A stretch of DNA of 64,000 nucleotides from Hypoxylon rubiginosum (Eukaryota; Ascomycota; Sordariomycetes; Xylariales; Hypoxylaceae): contig CADCXA010000027.1 in the NCBI GenBank assembly GCA_902806565.1, forward strand, positions 1,736,001 to 1,800,000, in the 5' to 3' direction. Below, piece by piece: positions 36,170 to 48,056 of the stretch (position 1 is the first letter of the stretch; every line of letters starts with the position of its first letter). The position numbers were made by a program, and so were the translations under genes. The notes beneath the pieces were generated by a model that saw nothing but the letters and a program-made list of their open reading frames with translations, searched no databases and was not told the origin of the DNA.

Positions 36170-38554
36170 ATTGTCGGTGATATATAGGTTAGTACAGATG
36201 CGTGCGGTTGTAGGCTTTCTAAGTATTCGATATGTTAACGAACGTCGAACACACTTGGATATAAGTAACGTTCAATATCATCGGCAGTTCTGAAGCTCTA
36301 GAGGGTCGAGAAAGATAACGGATTTGTACATACCAGGTATATCAACCAGTCTAGAACTGATAACGTCTTAGTTCCACGGAGGTGGAGTCGAAAGGGCGCG
36401 GGAGCCCCGCGTTTTGGCGATCCGGAATCGGCTGGATCCTAACGCGGGCGGAATTAGACGTAGATAAGAGAAGTTTCCTTCCGCCGGTGCGGTCCCGAAC
36501 GCTTACTACATTTAGAATTTGGCTAATGACAGTAGTCGAAGGTGTTGTATTTATGGTTTGAGGTCTTATAAATACATAAGCAAAGTTTATACCATGCCGC
36601 ACTATTTGACATTGTAGCTCCGGTGTTCAATATGAGGCAAGTGAGTGAGGTAAGCTTGCCGACATCCTTTTGGTGTACTTCCACACTCTACACACTTTTA
36701 TTTACAAGAGATAGCATAGGCATAGTATCACACATCGTGAAATTCATATCACGGGACTGATTTACGTTGGATCAAGTAGGCTTTAACGATGAATAGAAAC
36801 TTAACCAGTGCAACACTCTCTCCTTATTTCCCACCTATTCGAACTCACGCTCTCTATTGTTAGTATTTTCATGTCCTTCCCCTCTTCACTCCTTAGGCCC
36901 GGTCCCCAGGTTCTACACGTTACTTGCTTCCTTCATGCTCATCATCTAAAAACCCCCTCCTACTAAACGCGTAGTTGAGGCCTGAGTCCAGGAAAAGGGG
37001 GTGAATATCTAACATGACGGGCCGGCGGTTAGTATTAGGACTGTACATATAGCTGATCACGAGCAACAAGGAGCCGTGAATGACCTCGAAGTTATTCGTC
37101 CGTAAGGGACCACTCGGCTCCACGATGGCCGTCGAATCTTCTTGGAGCGGATGCTGCCCGATAGGTGGACTTTCTCGTCGAAGCTGCAATCCCGATAGGT
37201 CGACGTGGACTCGTCGGACGGACCTGAGGCCGTGATACTCGTATGGCCTTGCGCCGTCCCGTTCCATATATACCTCCTATGTGTTTCTTTGTTTCCTATC
37301 GGCGATAACTGACAGATCCTTTGCATATACGGGAGGATAGATACTACCCAGTAACTAGTAGTTCGAGCCATTATATTAGCATAGAACAGCGTCTAAATAG
37401 GTATGTATTGTCATGCCTGAAAGATACTTTACGAGTTGCCATATTAGACTACGAAGGCGACATCGAGATAATAAGCACATATTGTAGGTACTAGGTAGGC
37501 ATATATCAAGGTCTGGGGATGCAGTTCCTTAAAAGACCCCAAACTAGGCATGCGTTTCCACCCATGTGTGATACACCACCCGGAAGACTTCTATTTTTCT
37601 CATGGCCTATAGATACAGGGTGAAAGAGCATGGTACACGTAAACCAATAAATAGGTAGTTCTGCTACCTGCGACAAGAAAACTAAAGACTACGATTTGTA
37701 CATTCTCCAAGCTTTCCTTCACCTCCGTATAGTAGAGATTTGCGGAAATGCCACACTCTGAAGACAACTGGCAGCACACTGGCAAGCCTTCCTAGTTCCC
37801 CTAGGGGATGATGGGTTTACGAAATGGTAAGAGACGAGACTCTGCACCTAAAGAGAAAACGCTTATATGTCGGTATTCTTCAGATACCATTTATTCGGGG
37901 GACCAACACCGTCCGTTTATCATTGACTAACTAGCTAGCTAGCGACAAGAAAAGAGATCGCGTTCGGGATATAGACGACCAGTTGTCCATCTCCCTTAAC
38001 TTTTTGCCATGGTCTGGCGTACCACAAGACCTCATTTTCCCCTAACGACTGCAACGTATCTCGAACGACGTGACGGTTTCCGCCCAGCCAGATCACATAT
38101 ATGCATTTCCTCTTTCCTATTACCTCCCCTGATTTTTTTTTTCATGATCCACGCCCGCCAAGTCGACCATGCCTGCAATATTTCTTTCATTTCCCCATTG
38201 TCATTTCGTCATCGTCGGACTTTAGATTAGGCTTTTGAGGAGAGAAAGGGTAGACAAGCCACGTCGTTTCGTCTGGTCGTATGACAACAAAATTGTCTGG
38301 GTTTAGTCGTAATTGCTAGCCGCGACAGTTCTATCTTGGTATCACATGCAAAAGAATAGACAAGAGACACTCGAAGAGGCACGATGCAAAGGTATAAGGT
38401 CAAGGCCTCATGGACCTATCCGAGTGCTGCTGGGCCAAGCTCACAGCCCATAGACGTCCCAACCGTCAAAGTGGTCGATCGAGGCCCGCCTTCGGGGACC
38501 GGCTGTGCTCAAAGCGCGTCGAGGAGCAAACTCATTTCTGAACTCCTCGCGAAG
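36170..38554. other. Intergenic region with possible gene remnants
   Basis: This lies upstream of the class II aldolase gene and downstream of CRM1. Minus-strand ORFs at 36351-36602 and 36920-37267 sit in locally GC-richer patches bordered by AT-rich DNA, which could be decayed coding sequence. I recognise no domain, and different frames carry the protein-like segments, so no gene is called. Confidence 0.4.
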
Positions 38555-41500
38555 TCACAACTCGTCGTCCTCTGCTTCGATTTCCGAGGGTTTAAGCAAA
38601 CCCCCGACCTTCGCCCGTCGCTCATGGTCGGCCGTAAGCTTATCACGAGCCTCTTGTTCCTTCTCGACTACGTAGAGGTCCGCATTGTCCCCGGCAAACT
38701 CCTTGAGAGAGATTAAGAAGTCCCGGACCTGGAGGCGGAATTTCTCATACGATGCGTTCAGAGTGTACAGACACTCGATAAACGCTTTGATCTGAGGACT
38801 AGAACACCTAGTTAGCATCTTTCGCGTTGAATTATGTAGCGAGAGGGTACTTACATTTGCAGATTAGGGAAGGCGTTGCGGAGAAGACCTCCCACAAACT
38901 CGGTTAGGAAATCTTTGTTGCTGGTTCCGGCAGGAGCTTGGTCGGTGTAGACTGGACCCTGGATCTTGGGCGTGGTACCATCTGCGGGCAGTACGAAGTA
39001 GAACATTCGCATCAATAGTAGGGACTGTGTCTTGAATCCAGCTTTGTGGTCGGGATCCGTCAACACGAAGAACACATCCTGCAGGATGCCGATGAAGAAC
39101 TGCTGGAAGAATGCGTTGGATGTCTGCACATCAGTCTTCTCGGCAATGTTTGTAACAAGTTCTAGACACATGTTAAGTCCTGCACTTTCAACATCCCGGT
39201 TGTCATGCTTGCTAGCCCACATGCAAGCGTCGATGACAAACTTGAACTGGCGGTTGTCCAATTTCAAAAGCGCCGGGAAGCAATGCAGATTGATGGCTCG
39301 GAGCAGGTTGAAGAACTCTACTCGGTGTTCAGGGAACTCTGAGAAGTCTTTGTTGATCATTTCGAGGGTGCACTCGAAAACGTTCTGCATGATAATCGGT
39401 ACTTGATCTTCCATGAGACCCTACACACAGTTAGTTAATTTTCTGAAACCACCACTTCCTTAGCCCACTTACCGTAAGTCTCGTGATAATGGTAGACATA
39501 GCCTTGAGGACCTCAGCGTCTCGGGCTCCAGGGACGTTGCGGTTGTAGTCTATCAAGACTGAGTCGAGAAGCTGCGGAACCATCTGTTGACGGACTGCTT
39601 GAAGATCTTCCGCCTTGTCAATGTAGCTCTCGATCAATTTCAAGATTTCCTTCTTGATGGTCCGTAGACCTCGGACCTTGGGCATGCGGGGAGCAAGCTC
39701 GCCTATTTCAAGTTAGCCCGTGTCGTACAAAAAGGAGTAGTTAGGTAGTTACCCTCGCGAATGACAGCTTCAGATATCAACTGGCTCGTAGCGCGGTACA
39801 TCTGTAACATATCTAGATATATTTTGCCGATTTGAGGGCCGAAGTAGGGTCCGATGGAAGAGCAGGCCGATACGTTCGTCTTCATAATGTTTCCGATAAT
39901 CTTGATGGTATCGGAATCCTGGAGAATCTGAGGATCTTGAGTAGCCGCTCGGATGATTTCGTCCCAAGCAGCATTGGGGGCGTTCATCAGTTCTGCAAGC
40001 AGCCGTTCCTGCTGGTGCTTGTTTCCCTGCGCGGCTACCATGTAACCGCAAGCCTCATAGAACGTGTGGACTTGCTGGGGAGTGAGGTCGCATGTGATGC
40101 GCTGAAGGTTTCTTACGATCTCTTCGATAAACGGCTCGTGCTCGCTGGGCTGCAGCGCTACGAAGTGTCGTCGACATTGTCGTGCAATCTTGATAAAGGT
40201 ATCGCACGCCATATCCTGAACGCCTGTGATGAGATTAGATACTGCCCCTGAATATCGAGATGGAGCAACTGACCTTCGTGGGACTCATGCATAAACTCAA
40301 AAAGCTTATTAACCACCGTCTTAAGGAACTTCCAATGAGCTTTCAAGAAACGAGGGTATTGTCCAACGATATACATGATGTTGCTGGCCACGACGGCCTT
40401 GTTGTCTTTGCCTCGTTTCATCTCCGTGAGGCCGAGCAGGTCCTTAATCACCGTGACGAGGAACCGCTTTTCCGTCTCTTCGTTCATCGCTAGTGAGATC
40501 GAGCCAATAGCCCAGCAGAGAACATTGCAGTTGTGCCACGACCACTCGGTCCCATCGACCTGTTTCTGAAGCTTTTCGGTCATAATGGTTTCTGTGTCTA
40601 CGACGTCGAGATGCGTCAAGTAGACCAGACACTCGCGAATCGTCTTATAGAGCTGTACGGTATCGCTTTCCTTAACGAATTCACGCACTATCTCGCCCTC
40701 ATCGTTTTCGACGATAAGCACCTCTTCGGGTCGGACCATCTTCTCGATCATGACTACTCGTAGATTCGATAAGACCTCCTTGTATTTGTGCATACGTAGA
40801 GGGAAGTTGGTCAAGATATTGGGATTAACAGCTCCGCTGCTCGGGGCGGGCCCCATCATAAGCGGGTTCATCTCCTGGAGAGGCGCGGTCTGCATCTCCT
40901 CGTACAGGTCCTGCACTAATTTAAGCCAGTAATCTAGACAGATCTTGAAGATCTCGCGGTCCTCGATCTGGGAAATCCGGATGAGGTAGAAATGGCCATG
41001 CGTGAGGAAATCTCTATTAGGGAGGTTTTCGACGAGCTTCACATAATGTTAGCACACAGCAATCGGAACAAACAGGCACAAGTGAACTTACGTCAACATG
41101 CTGACCGAAGAAGTTACACAGGAAAAGTGCCAACTCTTGGAGAAACTCTTGATCCTTGGCGTTGCTCTGAGGATACGTGGACTTCAGATCCAGAGATATC
41201 GGGATAATGCCAGCAATGGTGGTTAGTACGTCGACGAACATTTTCACCAGTTGCTCGCTGTACGCATTAGGTTGTCCCGGCTGACCAGTCTGCAAGCCAC
41301 CAATCTCAGTAAACACCTGTAGGGTAACGTTGCGAAACTCGGCTACTTCGAGGAACCGCGTTCGCAAAGTCTCGATGAGTGACGTCTCGAAGATATAGCC
41401 TAGAGGGATCCAGTTGCAAAAGCGTAGCAACGTCTCTAAGGTAGCCTTCACCAAGCTTGCCTGGCCGGCCGTAGTGAGGATCTCCTGGCACAGCTGGAAG

Positions 41501-42342
41501 ATCTGCGAGAACTCGTTGCACATGGTCGTCTTCAGATTCCTTGTCTTGGCCGAGGTCATCTGTTCGGCCGAATAGTCGAAGACTTCCTCCGAAAGAAGGC
41601 GAAGAATAGCCATGTTATTCTCACAGATAGAGAGGTTCGATCGGCAGGCTGAAATGATCTCGTTGATGAAGGTCGGCCAGTTGTGAGGCCATTCTTGTTT
41701 CAGTATAGATACCAGAACTAAGTTCAGCTTGTTTATTAGAACACGCTGAGTTCTGAGCGACTCCTCCGTGCTAGATGCCTGGATAATGAAGTTCACAACG
41801 AAGTTGCGGATTCCTGCGCCATGGTTAGTTGTGGTAGTCTAACATCACAGCGCTCGCGAGACGAGACGGCGAACCTAAACACTGTTCTCTGGGCAAGACC
41901 TTCCATCTTGTCATGATAACATTGTCCAATATCTGCAGGCCGAGATCTGTGATAGGTCAGTCCTCTGCCGTATACTCTTGGATTGCGGAACTGTCGCGGC
42001 GTACATTTGGTTTGGGCATACTTCGATTCGGCTAGGATCTTGTCGACGAGAAGCCAAGCATCGGGATCTTCCTTGAACTATAGATTGTCCATATTAGTTT
42101 GGGTGCTGGCGGGTGGGAAAGGCCAGGGCGCATTACTTACCTGGTTCAAAGCAGTTTGGGCAGCATTTCGCTGGAGGCGGGGAAGACGCAAAGTGTTAGT
42201 AGCTCAGCCATGGCAGATATTTGCAGGTAGACGCATCTACCAACTCAGAAGAGGGGCACGATGACGATAGACTTACCTGGTCGCCGCGACCTTCGTAGAA
42301 GGACTGGGTGATTACGTCGAGCTCATCGATTGTGGGCGCCAT
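38555..42342 (-). CDS. CRM1: Exportin-1 / CRM1 nuclear export receptor
   Basis: This karyopherin carries leucine-rich NES cargo out of the nucleus with Ran-GTP. Ten exons: 42342-42277, 42170-42141, 42077-42005, 41946-41875, 41813-41092, 41036-40274, 40223-39753, 39702-39473, 39420-38855 and 38798-38555 (3237 nt, 1078 aa, normal length). The start [22 protein letters not shown] matches the family N-terminus. Landmarks include [53 protein letters not shown] and the C-terminal [11 protein letters not shown] with acidic tail EAEDDEL. Residue 525, in [12 protein letters not shown] (codon 40425-40427, ACG), is Thr where animal and fission-yeast proteins have the leptomycin-reactive Cys. Exon 2 is only 30 nt. 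The intron after exon 4 has a less usual donor, GTTCGC. All other introns are 50-106 bp with standard sites. Confidence 0.96.
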
Positions 42343-44215
42343 CTCGAATAGGGTGGCGGGGGGGGAGGAATAAGGTAGGCTACGCGCCTAGAGATCGACG
42401 AGAGGACTCGCTCTGGTTATGCGTCGGAAAGTAGCTGGTAGCAGGGTGAAGGAAAAAAAGAGCGCGGTTGCGATGAGCGGATCAACATGTAAAGAAGAAG
42501 ATTGGGTGCTAAACGTATCAGCAATAAAGAAACGTTTAAGTAGTTTGGTGATGGGGGAGAAGAATCACGTAGGCCAGTTGTGGAAGAAAAAAAAGGTATC
42601 ACCAGAAATTCAAAGAAGAGGCAGGCAAGTGATGGGTTTCTTGAGATGATAGCGGCTGCTTGGTGCAGTCTGTAGTGGGGTTGGGGGGGAGGGCGGGGGC
42701 TTATTTTTTTTGAGCTTTGGGTGCAAGGTGGTAGGCAACCCGTCACTTTTTCGCCCAAGTTAGGTTGTCAAGGCTGTCAAGGTCGTCACTATAGCAGCAT
42801 ACACAATAGGTACCCATGTAGGTACATGCCTTAGCCCTACCGTGTATGTGGGTACCTAATATTTTAGGTACCTATACTACAGACGCAAAGGGTACAGTGC
42901 CCCAAATGCACTAGAAGCTGCCTCCAGGTACTTGACCTACCTGTATGTACATACCTAGGTAGCTCGATAGCGGCTGAAATTGTTCGTTCGACCTGTCGGC
43001 GTCAAAAGGACCTCAATGGAAACCAATCATGAGCTAAGGATTCGAATTATGTCATCGGTTTGTCACACAAGACGAGGCTTTCCGAAATAAATTGCCTTTC
43101 CCGCCTTATCACTTCATGCCAGCTAAATTTCATTCACTCCTCCAATTTCGAACCAACATACTCGAAGCTTCAAGTACACAATCGTACAACAGTCCTGCAC
43201 CGAGGTTTTGCCTAACCATGTACATGACCTACCTAAGATATTGACCACCGCTTTGTTTACCAGACCAGGTCACGAGCTAAAAACTATGACGCCAGCTTAT
43301 AAAACGAGAAACCGATAATGGGCAATAAGAACAGCTCAAGTGAAAGGAGCTTACAAATCGAACATGATAATAATGAATGCGTGAATACGTGAATGGGTTG
43401 ATGTGCGGTACTCACTTACACCGCTGCTTCGGATTTGAAGACACTGTCGGTACTAACACAGTCCGCTCTAGTTATTTTATGAAGTAATGTCTTCCGGTTG
43501 TGTAACACGAGCGGCCCTCAGTTATCTGAAAATTTCGGGTTTTCGTTGTCAAAAATGGCCTTTTATCTTTTACTATGTAGTAACCAACAGTTTATTTTTG
43601 GATATCTAAGCGCTTTATGTACCGGGACCCATCCGTTCCAGTTTAACGGTACCGAGGCATTAAATACTCCTCCCATCCCCCCGGGATTTATCTTGTCAAA
43701 CACGTCCAAACACTTATATTGCAACCACACTATCTATACTGTCGTATTATTTCCAGAGGAAAACTACCGGGCAACAGATGGCGCAACATTCATATCATCA
43801 CGGCTCTTATCATCAACTGCCTAATCATTGGATGGACGGGAAGAGTCAGATTCAGCAAGATACCCCATTCCGAGCAATCTACGTTGATAGCAGTTCCAAC
43901 TGGCTATTGGAACTATGAGACTTCCAAGTACATTCCCGATGATAAATGACACATTCTAGCTTCTCCTATATGATCGGGCGAGAACCAAGGAGCATGAGGT
44001 GGTTGCCCATAGAAGACATTGGCATATCATCTGATAAAGGAGGTACGTATCCGATGGTCTCAAGATGAAATCTAAGTATTTTCACTTTCCATGCTCTATA
44101 ACCTCTATCCCTTTTCGTATGGAACGGTTATCTTATGGGCTTTTGTTGTTATCACCTGACCAACATTCACCTTCGAAATGGTGGTGAAAAATGATCATAG
44201 CATTCGCGCGCAGTC
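42343..44215. other. Intergenic region between CRM1 and the aminotransferase
   Basis: The CRM1 promoter must lie at its left end and the aminotransferase 3' end at its right. It contains a perfect TACCTAGGTA palindrome (42952-42961) and several related TAGGTACCTA-type words around 42,800-42,960. The plus-strand ORF at 43,498-43,824 starts at TTG and shows no family resemblance. Confidence 0.5.
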
Positions 44216-45741
44216 TTACGCTTTTTGATACCCGCAATCGGCCAAACCGTTCTTCAACGCATCTATCGCCTTGTCAATGTCACTTCGCGCAGGATCGGTC
44301 TGTTGCAGTTAGCTTCTATGCTCTTGGATCATTTATCCGATTCGGGGTCTTAAACATACCACGCTGACACCCATGTGTCCGAAGCGCACGTATTTGGCCG
44401 CGATCTCTTTGTGTATGCCACCGGCAAAGACGACACCGCTCTTTGCTAGCTTCGGCAGCAGATCGGTAGCTTTCACGGTCTCGGGCAGGTAGACAGCTGT
44501 CATGCCGTGGGCCTGGTCATCCGGGTTACCAGCGACTTGTGTTAGACCTAAATCCGCCACGGCCTTCTTGATCTTATCTGATACGTCTCGGTGTCTGGCG
44601 AATCTCTCAGATAGCGGCTTGGTAAGAATCTGGGACAACGCAGTGTGGAGTGCGTGGATAAGTTGCGGCGACGGGGTTGCAAAGTACGACGGCTTCTTTG
44701 CCTCGTAGTTTTGCATAACTATGCCGCAGGTCAGCATCTATCATCGTTACCGTCCCGGATCTTGGGCTATGCCATACTAGGTGTCCAATTCTTCATCGAG
44801 GCGAAGTAGGATGCTGGTGGACTCTTTCTCGCCTTGAAGGCATCCATTGCCTTGCCGCTAAACATGGATATGGACAGACCGGCAGGGCAGCCGATAGCCT
44901 TTTGGCTTGCCGTTACCACACCGTCGAGTTTCCACGCATCGAAATCGATCTCTTCGCTAGCCACGCTGCAAACGCCATCCACAATGAGCAGAGTGTCCGG
45001 CGAAACACTCTTGACCGTCTCGGACAGCTTCTGGAGCTCGCTGAGCACACCGGTCGAAGTATCGACATGCGTTACCGTAACCATCTTGTACTTCTTGCTC
45101 TTCAATGCCTCCTCGATCTCGGGTAGTTGCGGTCGGGTGCCAACGGGGGCTTTGAGGAGGTCGACATTTGCGCCGTAGACCTTGAGACAGTCGGCGAAGC
45201 CATCGCTAAAGTAACCCGAGCTGAGAACCAGAACGTTTTCACCAGGCTCGACGAGATTTGCTGCTACCAAATCCCAACCAAGTGTACCCGATCCAGAGAT
45301 GACAAAAGGCTGCGAGGAGGGCGACGTCGTTTGGAAGAGCTTGCGCAGCATCGATAGAGCGTCGCCAAAGGTGGCAACGAAACCTGGACCGACATGGGAT
45401 TCGCTAATTGCTATCAGTTAGAGAGGCCAAATTTTGCGACGGGCGTGCGTGCGTTGGACGCATAATTCTCGTACGGACCTATAATGGCTCATAGATTGTA
45501 GGACGGCATCGTCGAACTCAATGGGGCCCGGGATGAGCAGGGTGGGGTGCTCCGGCTGAGAGGACATGTTGGCGGATGGCGACGACGAGAAGCTGCGGTT
45601 CTGGATCGAAGGGAGAGAAATATTGCTCGGAAAGCTGGGACTGGCAGGGGATTGGGCACTACCTAATAAGTGTCGTGATATACTGGAAATCCGGGCTGCG
45701 GGGTTGGAGGTAGGTGTTGTTTTGAGTAGACGGTGGGGCAT
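44216..45741 (-). CDS. AGX1: Alanine-glyoxylate / serine-type aminotransferase, mitochondrial form
   Basis: This PLP-dependent class V aminotransferase converts glyoxylate and alanine to glycine and pyruvate. Exons are 45741-45479, 45403-44778, 44718-44360 and 44299-44216 (1332 nt, 443 aa). Core motifs are LLIPGPIEF, SHVGPGFVATFGD, ISGSGTLGWD, the PLP-lysine segment VVTASQKAIGCPAG (about K256), NWTPIMQNYEAKKPSYFATP and FGHMGVSVTDPARSDIDKA. The first 58 residues are rich in Ser, Arg and Pro with almost no acids and end in RSFSSSPSANM, typical of a mitochondrial presequence. An internal ATG at 45567 would give a cytosolic form of 385 aa. The C-terminus CGYQKA is not a peroxisomal PTS1 signal. 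AGX1 is used by analogy with the yeast gene. Serine-pyruvate activity is an alternative within the same family. Confidence 0.9.
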
Positions 45742-46857
45742 ATCGCCGACCACCGCTCCGGCGGCCCTCCGTAGTGTTATCGAGTAAGCCAGCTTTTTTG
45801 ATACGACAAGACGTAGGACGTGGATGAGGTAAGAAGCTTGAGTCGTGTAAGCTTGTCTAACTTTAGAAGCTATAACATTATAGTGTCCAAATCAGGGGTA
45901 AACCAGACATAAATTGATATTTACTTACCTATATGTATCTAAAAATTTGTGTGCTTCTCTAATCGTTTCTCATAAACCGGAAAACTGGGCAGAAACACGG
46001 AGAAAAGCGAGTACACCTAGGGGATTACGGATTTTATTTATTAATTGCCTTATTTCTAGAGGTGAAAATGGGCTTGAATAAGCGCACCCCACTATCAGCA
46101 TCAGCAGTTATTAGCGGTGACAGTATCCGTTGGAGATGTCTTATCGCATATATTTGCATACATATGTACCTAATAGTAAGCACGGCTATTTTCAACTTTC
46201 ACGGTGTTCTACCTATAAGTTCCGTAACTAGCCTCCGTCTTCGGCCGCCTTACCATTAACCAGACTATGCAACTATAACATTATAAACGTCTTACTTTAT
46301 CAGAGCCAACAATTAAATAGAAAGAACTTAGAACTTAAGCCTTTATGTTACCTTAGGAGGTAGGGTAAGTACCTATTACTGCAGGTCCAGCATTTAAAGA
46401 AAGGGGATTTGCAGGTACAATATAATACGTACCTGGGTCATAAAACCCATTGGATACCGTAGCTCGAAATTGCGGGGCTGGCGGGGCTTGCGAAGCTGCG
46501 TCCCTGAGTTTAAACGTCAGCCTCAGATTTGATGATAGCTTCGATCCGCATTGGTGTGCCTACATTTCGTTGACATGTAGGCACATAATTCACACTTACA
46601 AGTTATAACTTCACAACACGGCCTTGACTCCACACATAAATCTGCCGAGAATATCCTCGGAGCTAGAGCGAAAGTCTGAACCGATCGTTTTCGAACCTCA
46701 CCGCATCGCGTACCTCGAACCCGTTTACTTGCGACAAAGACACATTCCGATCGTAAAGAGAACTAAGCTAGCAGAGCTCTTCCTTTCGAATTGTACTATA
46801 GAAATAGCATTCGCAGAAACTATCGGAGGATCTCGACTCTCCATTAATTCATAATCA
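45742..46857. other. Divergent intergenic region: aminotransferase and VPS29 promoters
   Basis: The flanking genes point away from each other, so both promoters lie here. No TATA box or named element could be assigned. The DNA is AT-rich in the middle (about 45,840-46,420). Small ORFs at 46,062-46,259 and 46,624-46,854 have no recognisable product. Confidence 0.45.
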
Positions 46858-47637
46858 ATGGCCTTCCTAATCCTCGTGATCGGGGACCTTCACATCCCCG
46901 ACCGCGCCCTCGACATACCGCAAAAGGTGCGAATCCACCACCCCATCCCTCTTCGGCTCCATCCGCACCGCTTTTGATTCTTACGCTTTTTTTCTCTTCC
47001 TCGGAATATAGTTCAAGAAGCTCCTGTCGCCGGGCAAGATCGGGCAGACGCTGTGCCTGGGCAACCTGACGGACAAGCACACGTACGAGTACCTGCGGTC
47101 GATCGCGCCGGACCTCAAGATCGTCAAGGGCCGGTTCGACGTGGAGGCGACGTCGCTGCCCCTGTCGCAGGTGGTCACGCACGGCTCCCTGCGCGTCGGC
47201 TTCGTCGAGGGCTTCACGCTCGTGTCCGCCGAGCCTGACCTGCTGCTGGCTGAGGCTAACAAGCTTGACGTTGACGTCCTCTGCTGGGGCGGCACCCACC
47301 GCTTCGACGCCTTCGAGTACATGGACAAGTTCTTCGTCAACCCCGGCAGCGCCACCGGCGCCTACACCACCGGCTGGGCCAAGGAGGGCGAGGACATGGT
47401 GCCCAGCTTCTGCCTGATGGATGTAAGTTGTGTCGATAAATCAGAATCACAGCGCAGACGGGATAAGTGATCCCTTCTCGTAGCTACGTACTAACGACCA
47501 TCCTATAGGTTCAAGGCATATCACTTACGCTCTACGTATACCAGCTGAGGAAAGATGCGGACGGGGTGGAGAACGTCGCCGTGGAGAAGGTGACCTACAC
47601 GAAACCTGTAGAACCTACCGGAGGGTCGACCTCATAA
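46858..47637 (+). CDS. VPS29: Vacuolar protein sorting-associated protein 29 (retromer)
   Basis: This retromer subunit recycles receptors from endosomes to the Golgi and has a metallophosphoesterase fold. Exons are 46858-46926, 47012-47422 and 47509-47637 (609 nt, 202 aa; animal proteins have about 182). Landmarks are VIGDLHIPDRALDIPQKFKK, LCLGNLTDKHTYEYL, GGTHRFDAFEYMDKF, NPGSATGAY, PSFCLMDVQG and LYVYQL. Compared with the animal protein several metal-site residues differ: KGRFD replaces RGDFD, EGF replaces HGH and GGTH replaces GHTH, so phosphatase activity is unlikely and a scaffold role is expected. Exon 2 is extremely rich in G and C at third positions, unlike exons 1 and 3. Intron 2 has a clear TACTAAC branch site. 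It ends 419 bp from the convergent shugoshin gene. Confidence 0.95.
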
Positions 47638-48056
47638 GCTTATAAATTATTAAAGAGAAAGATGAATAATTAGATTACTACTGCGCTTTCCCCCCGCGAC
47701 GAGCCAGGTCAGATTCTTATAATTCCACCGACTACTTGACTCCCGGCATCTAATAATCGTTCGCGGCACCCGGATGCTATTGCGGAGACGATGGAATCAA
47801 AATTTTGGGAATGAAACGCAATCTTTAATTGTTGGTATCGATCCTGGGCCAGGTATACTAGAAGTACGTACGTACACCAGACGCCATGAATAATGAAAGG
47901 AGAAAAAAAAATGAAAAGAGGGCTTTAACAGGCTGTCCCCCCACGACTCCGTGATTACACAAAACAGTATGCTGCCCAAACAGAAACTCTCCCAAAAGCG
48001 ATCGTACGAATCATTATCTTAATGGCGTGTCAAAGGCCCCTCCTTTTTTTTCTCTC
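47638..48056. other. Convergent 3' intergenic region between VPS29 and SGO1
   Basis: It holds the 3' ends of both genes. AT-rich words suitable for 3' end formation occur on both strands (for example ATTATTAAAG near 47,645). No other gene is seen. Confidence 0.5.

Noticed and set aside
43498..43824. 108-aa plus ORF between CRM1 and the aminotransferase
   Set aside because: Starts at TTG, AT-rich, and no homology signal or splice structure.
47053..47299. ORFs in other frames and on the minus strand across VPS29 exon 2
   Set aside because: Explained by the extreme GC3 of the real exon.
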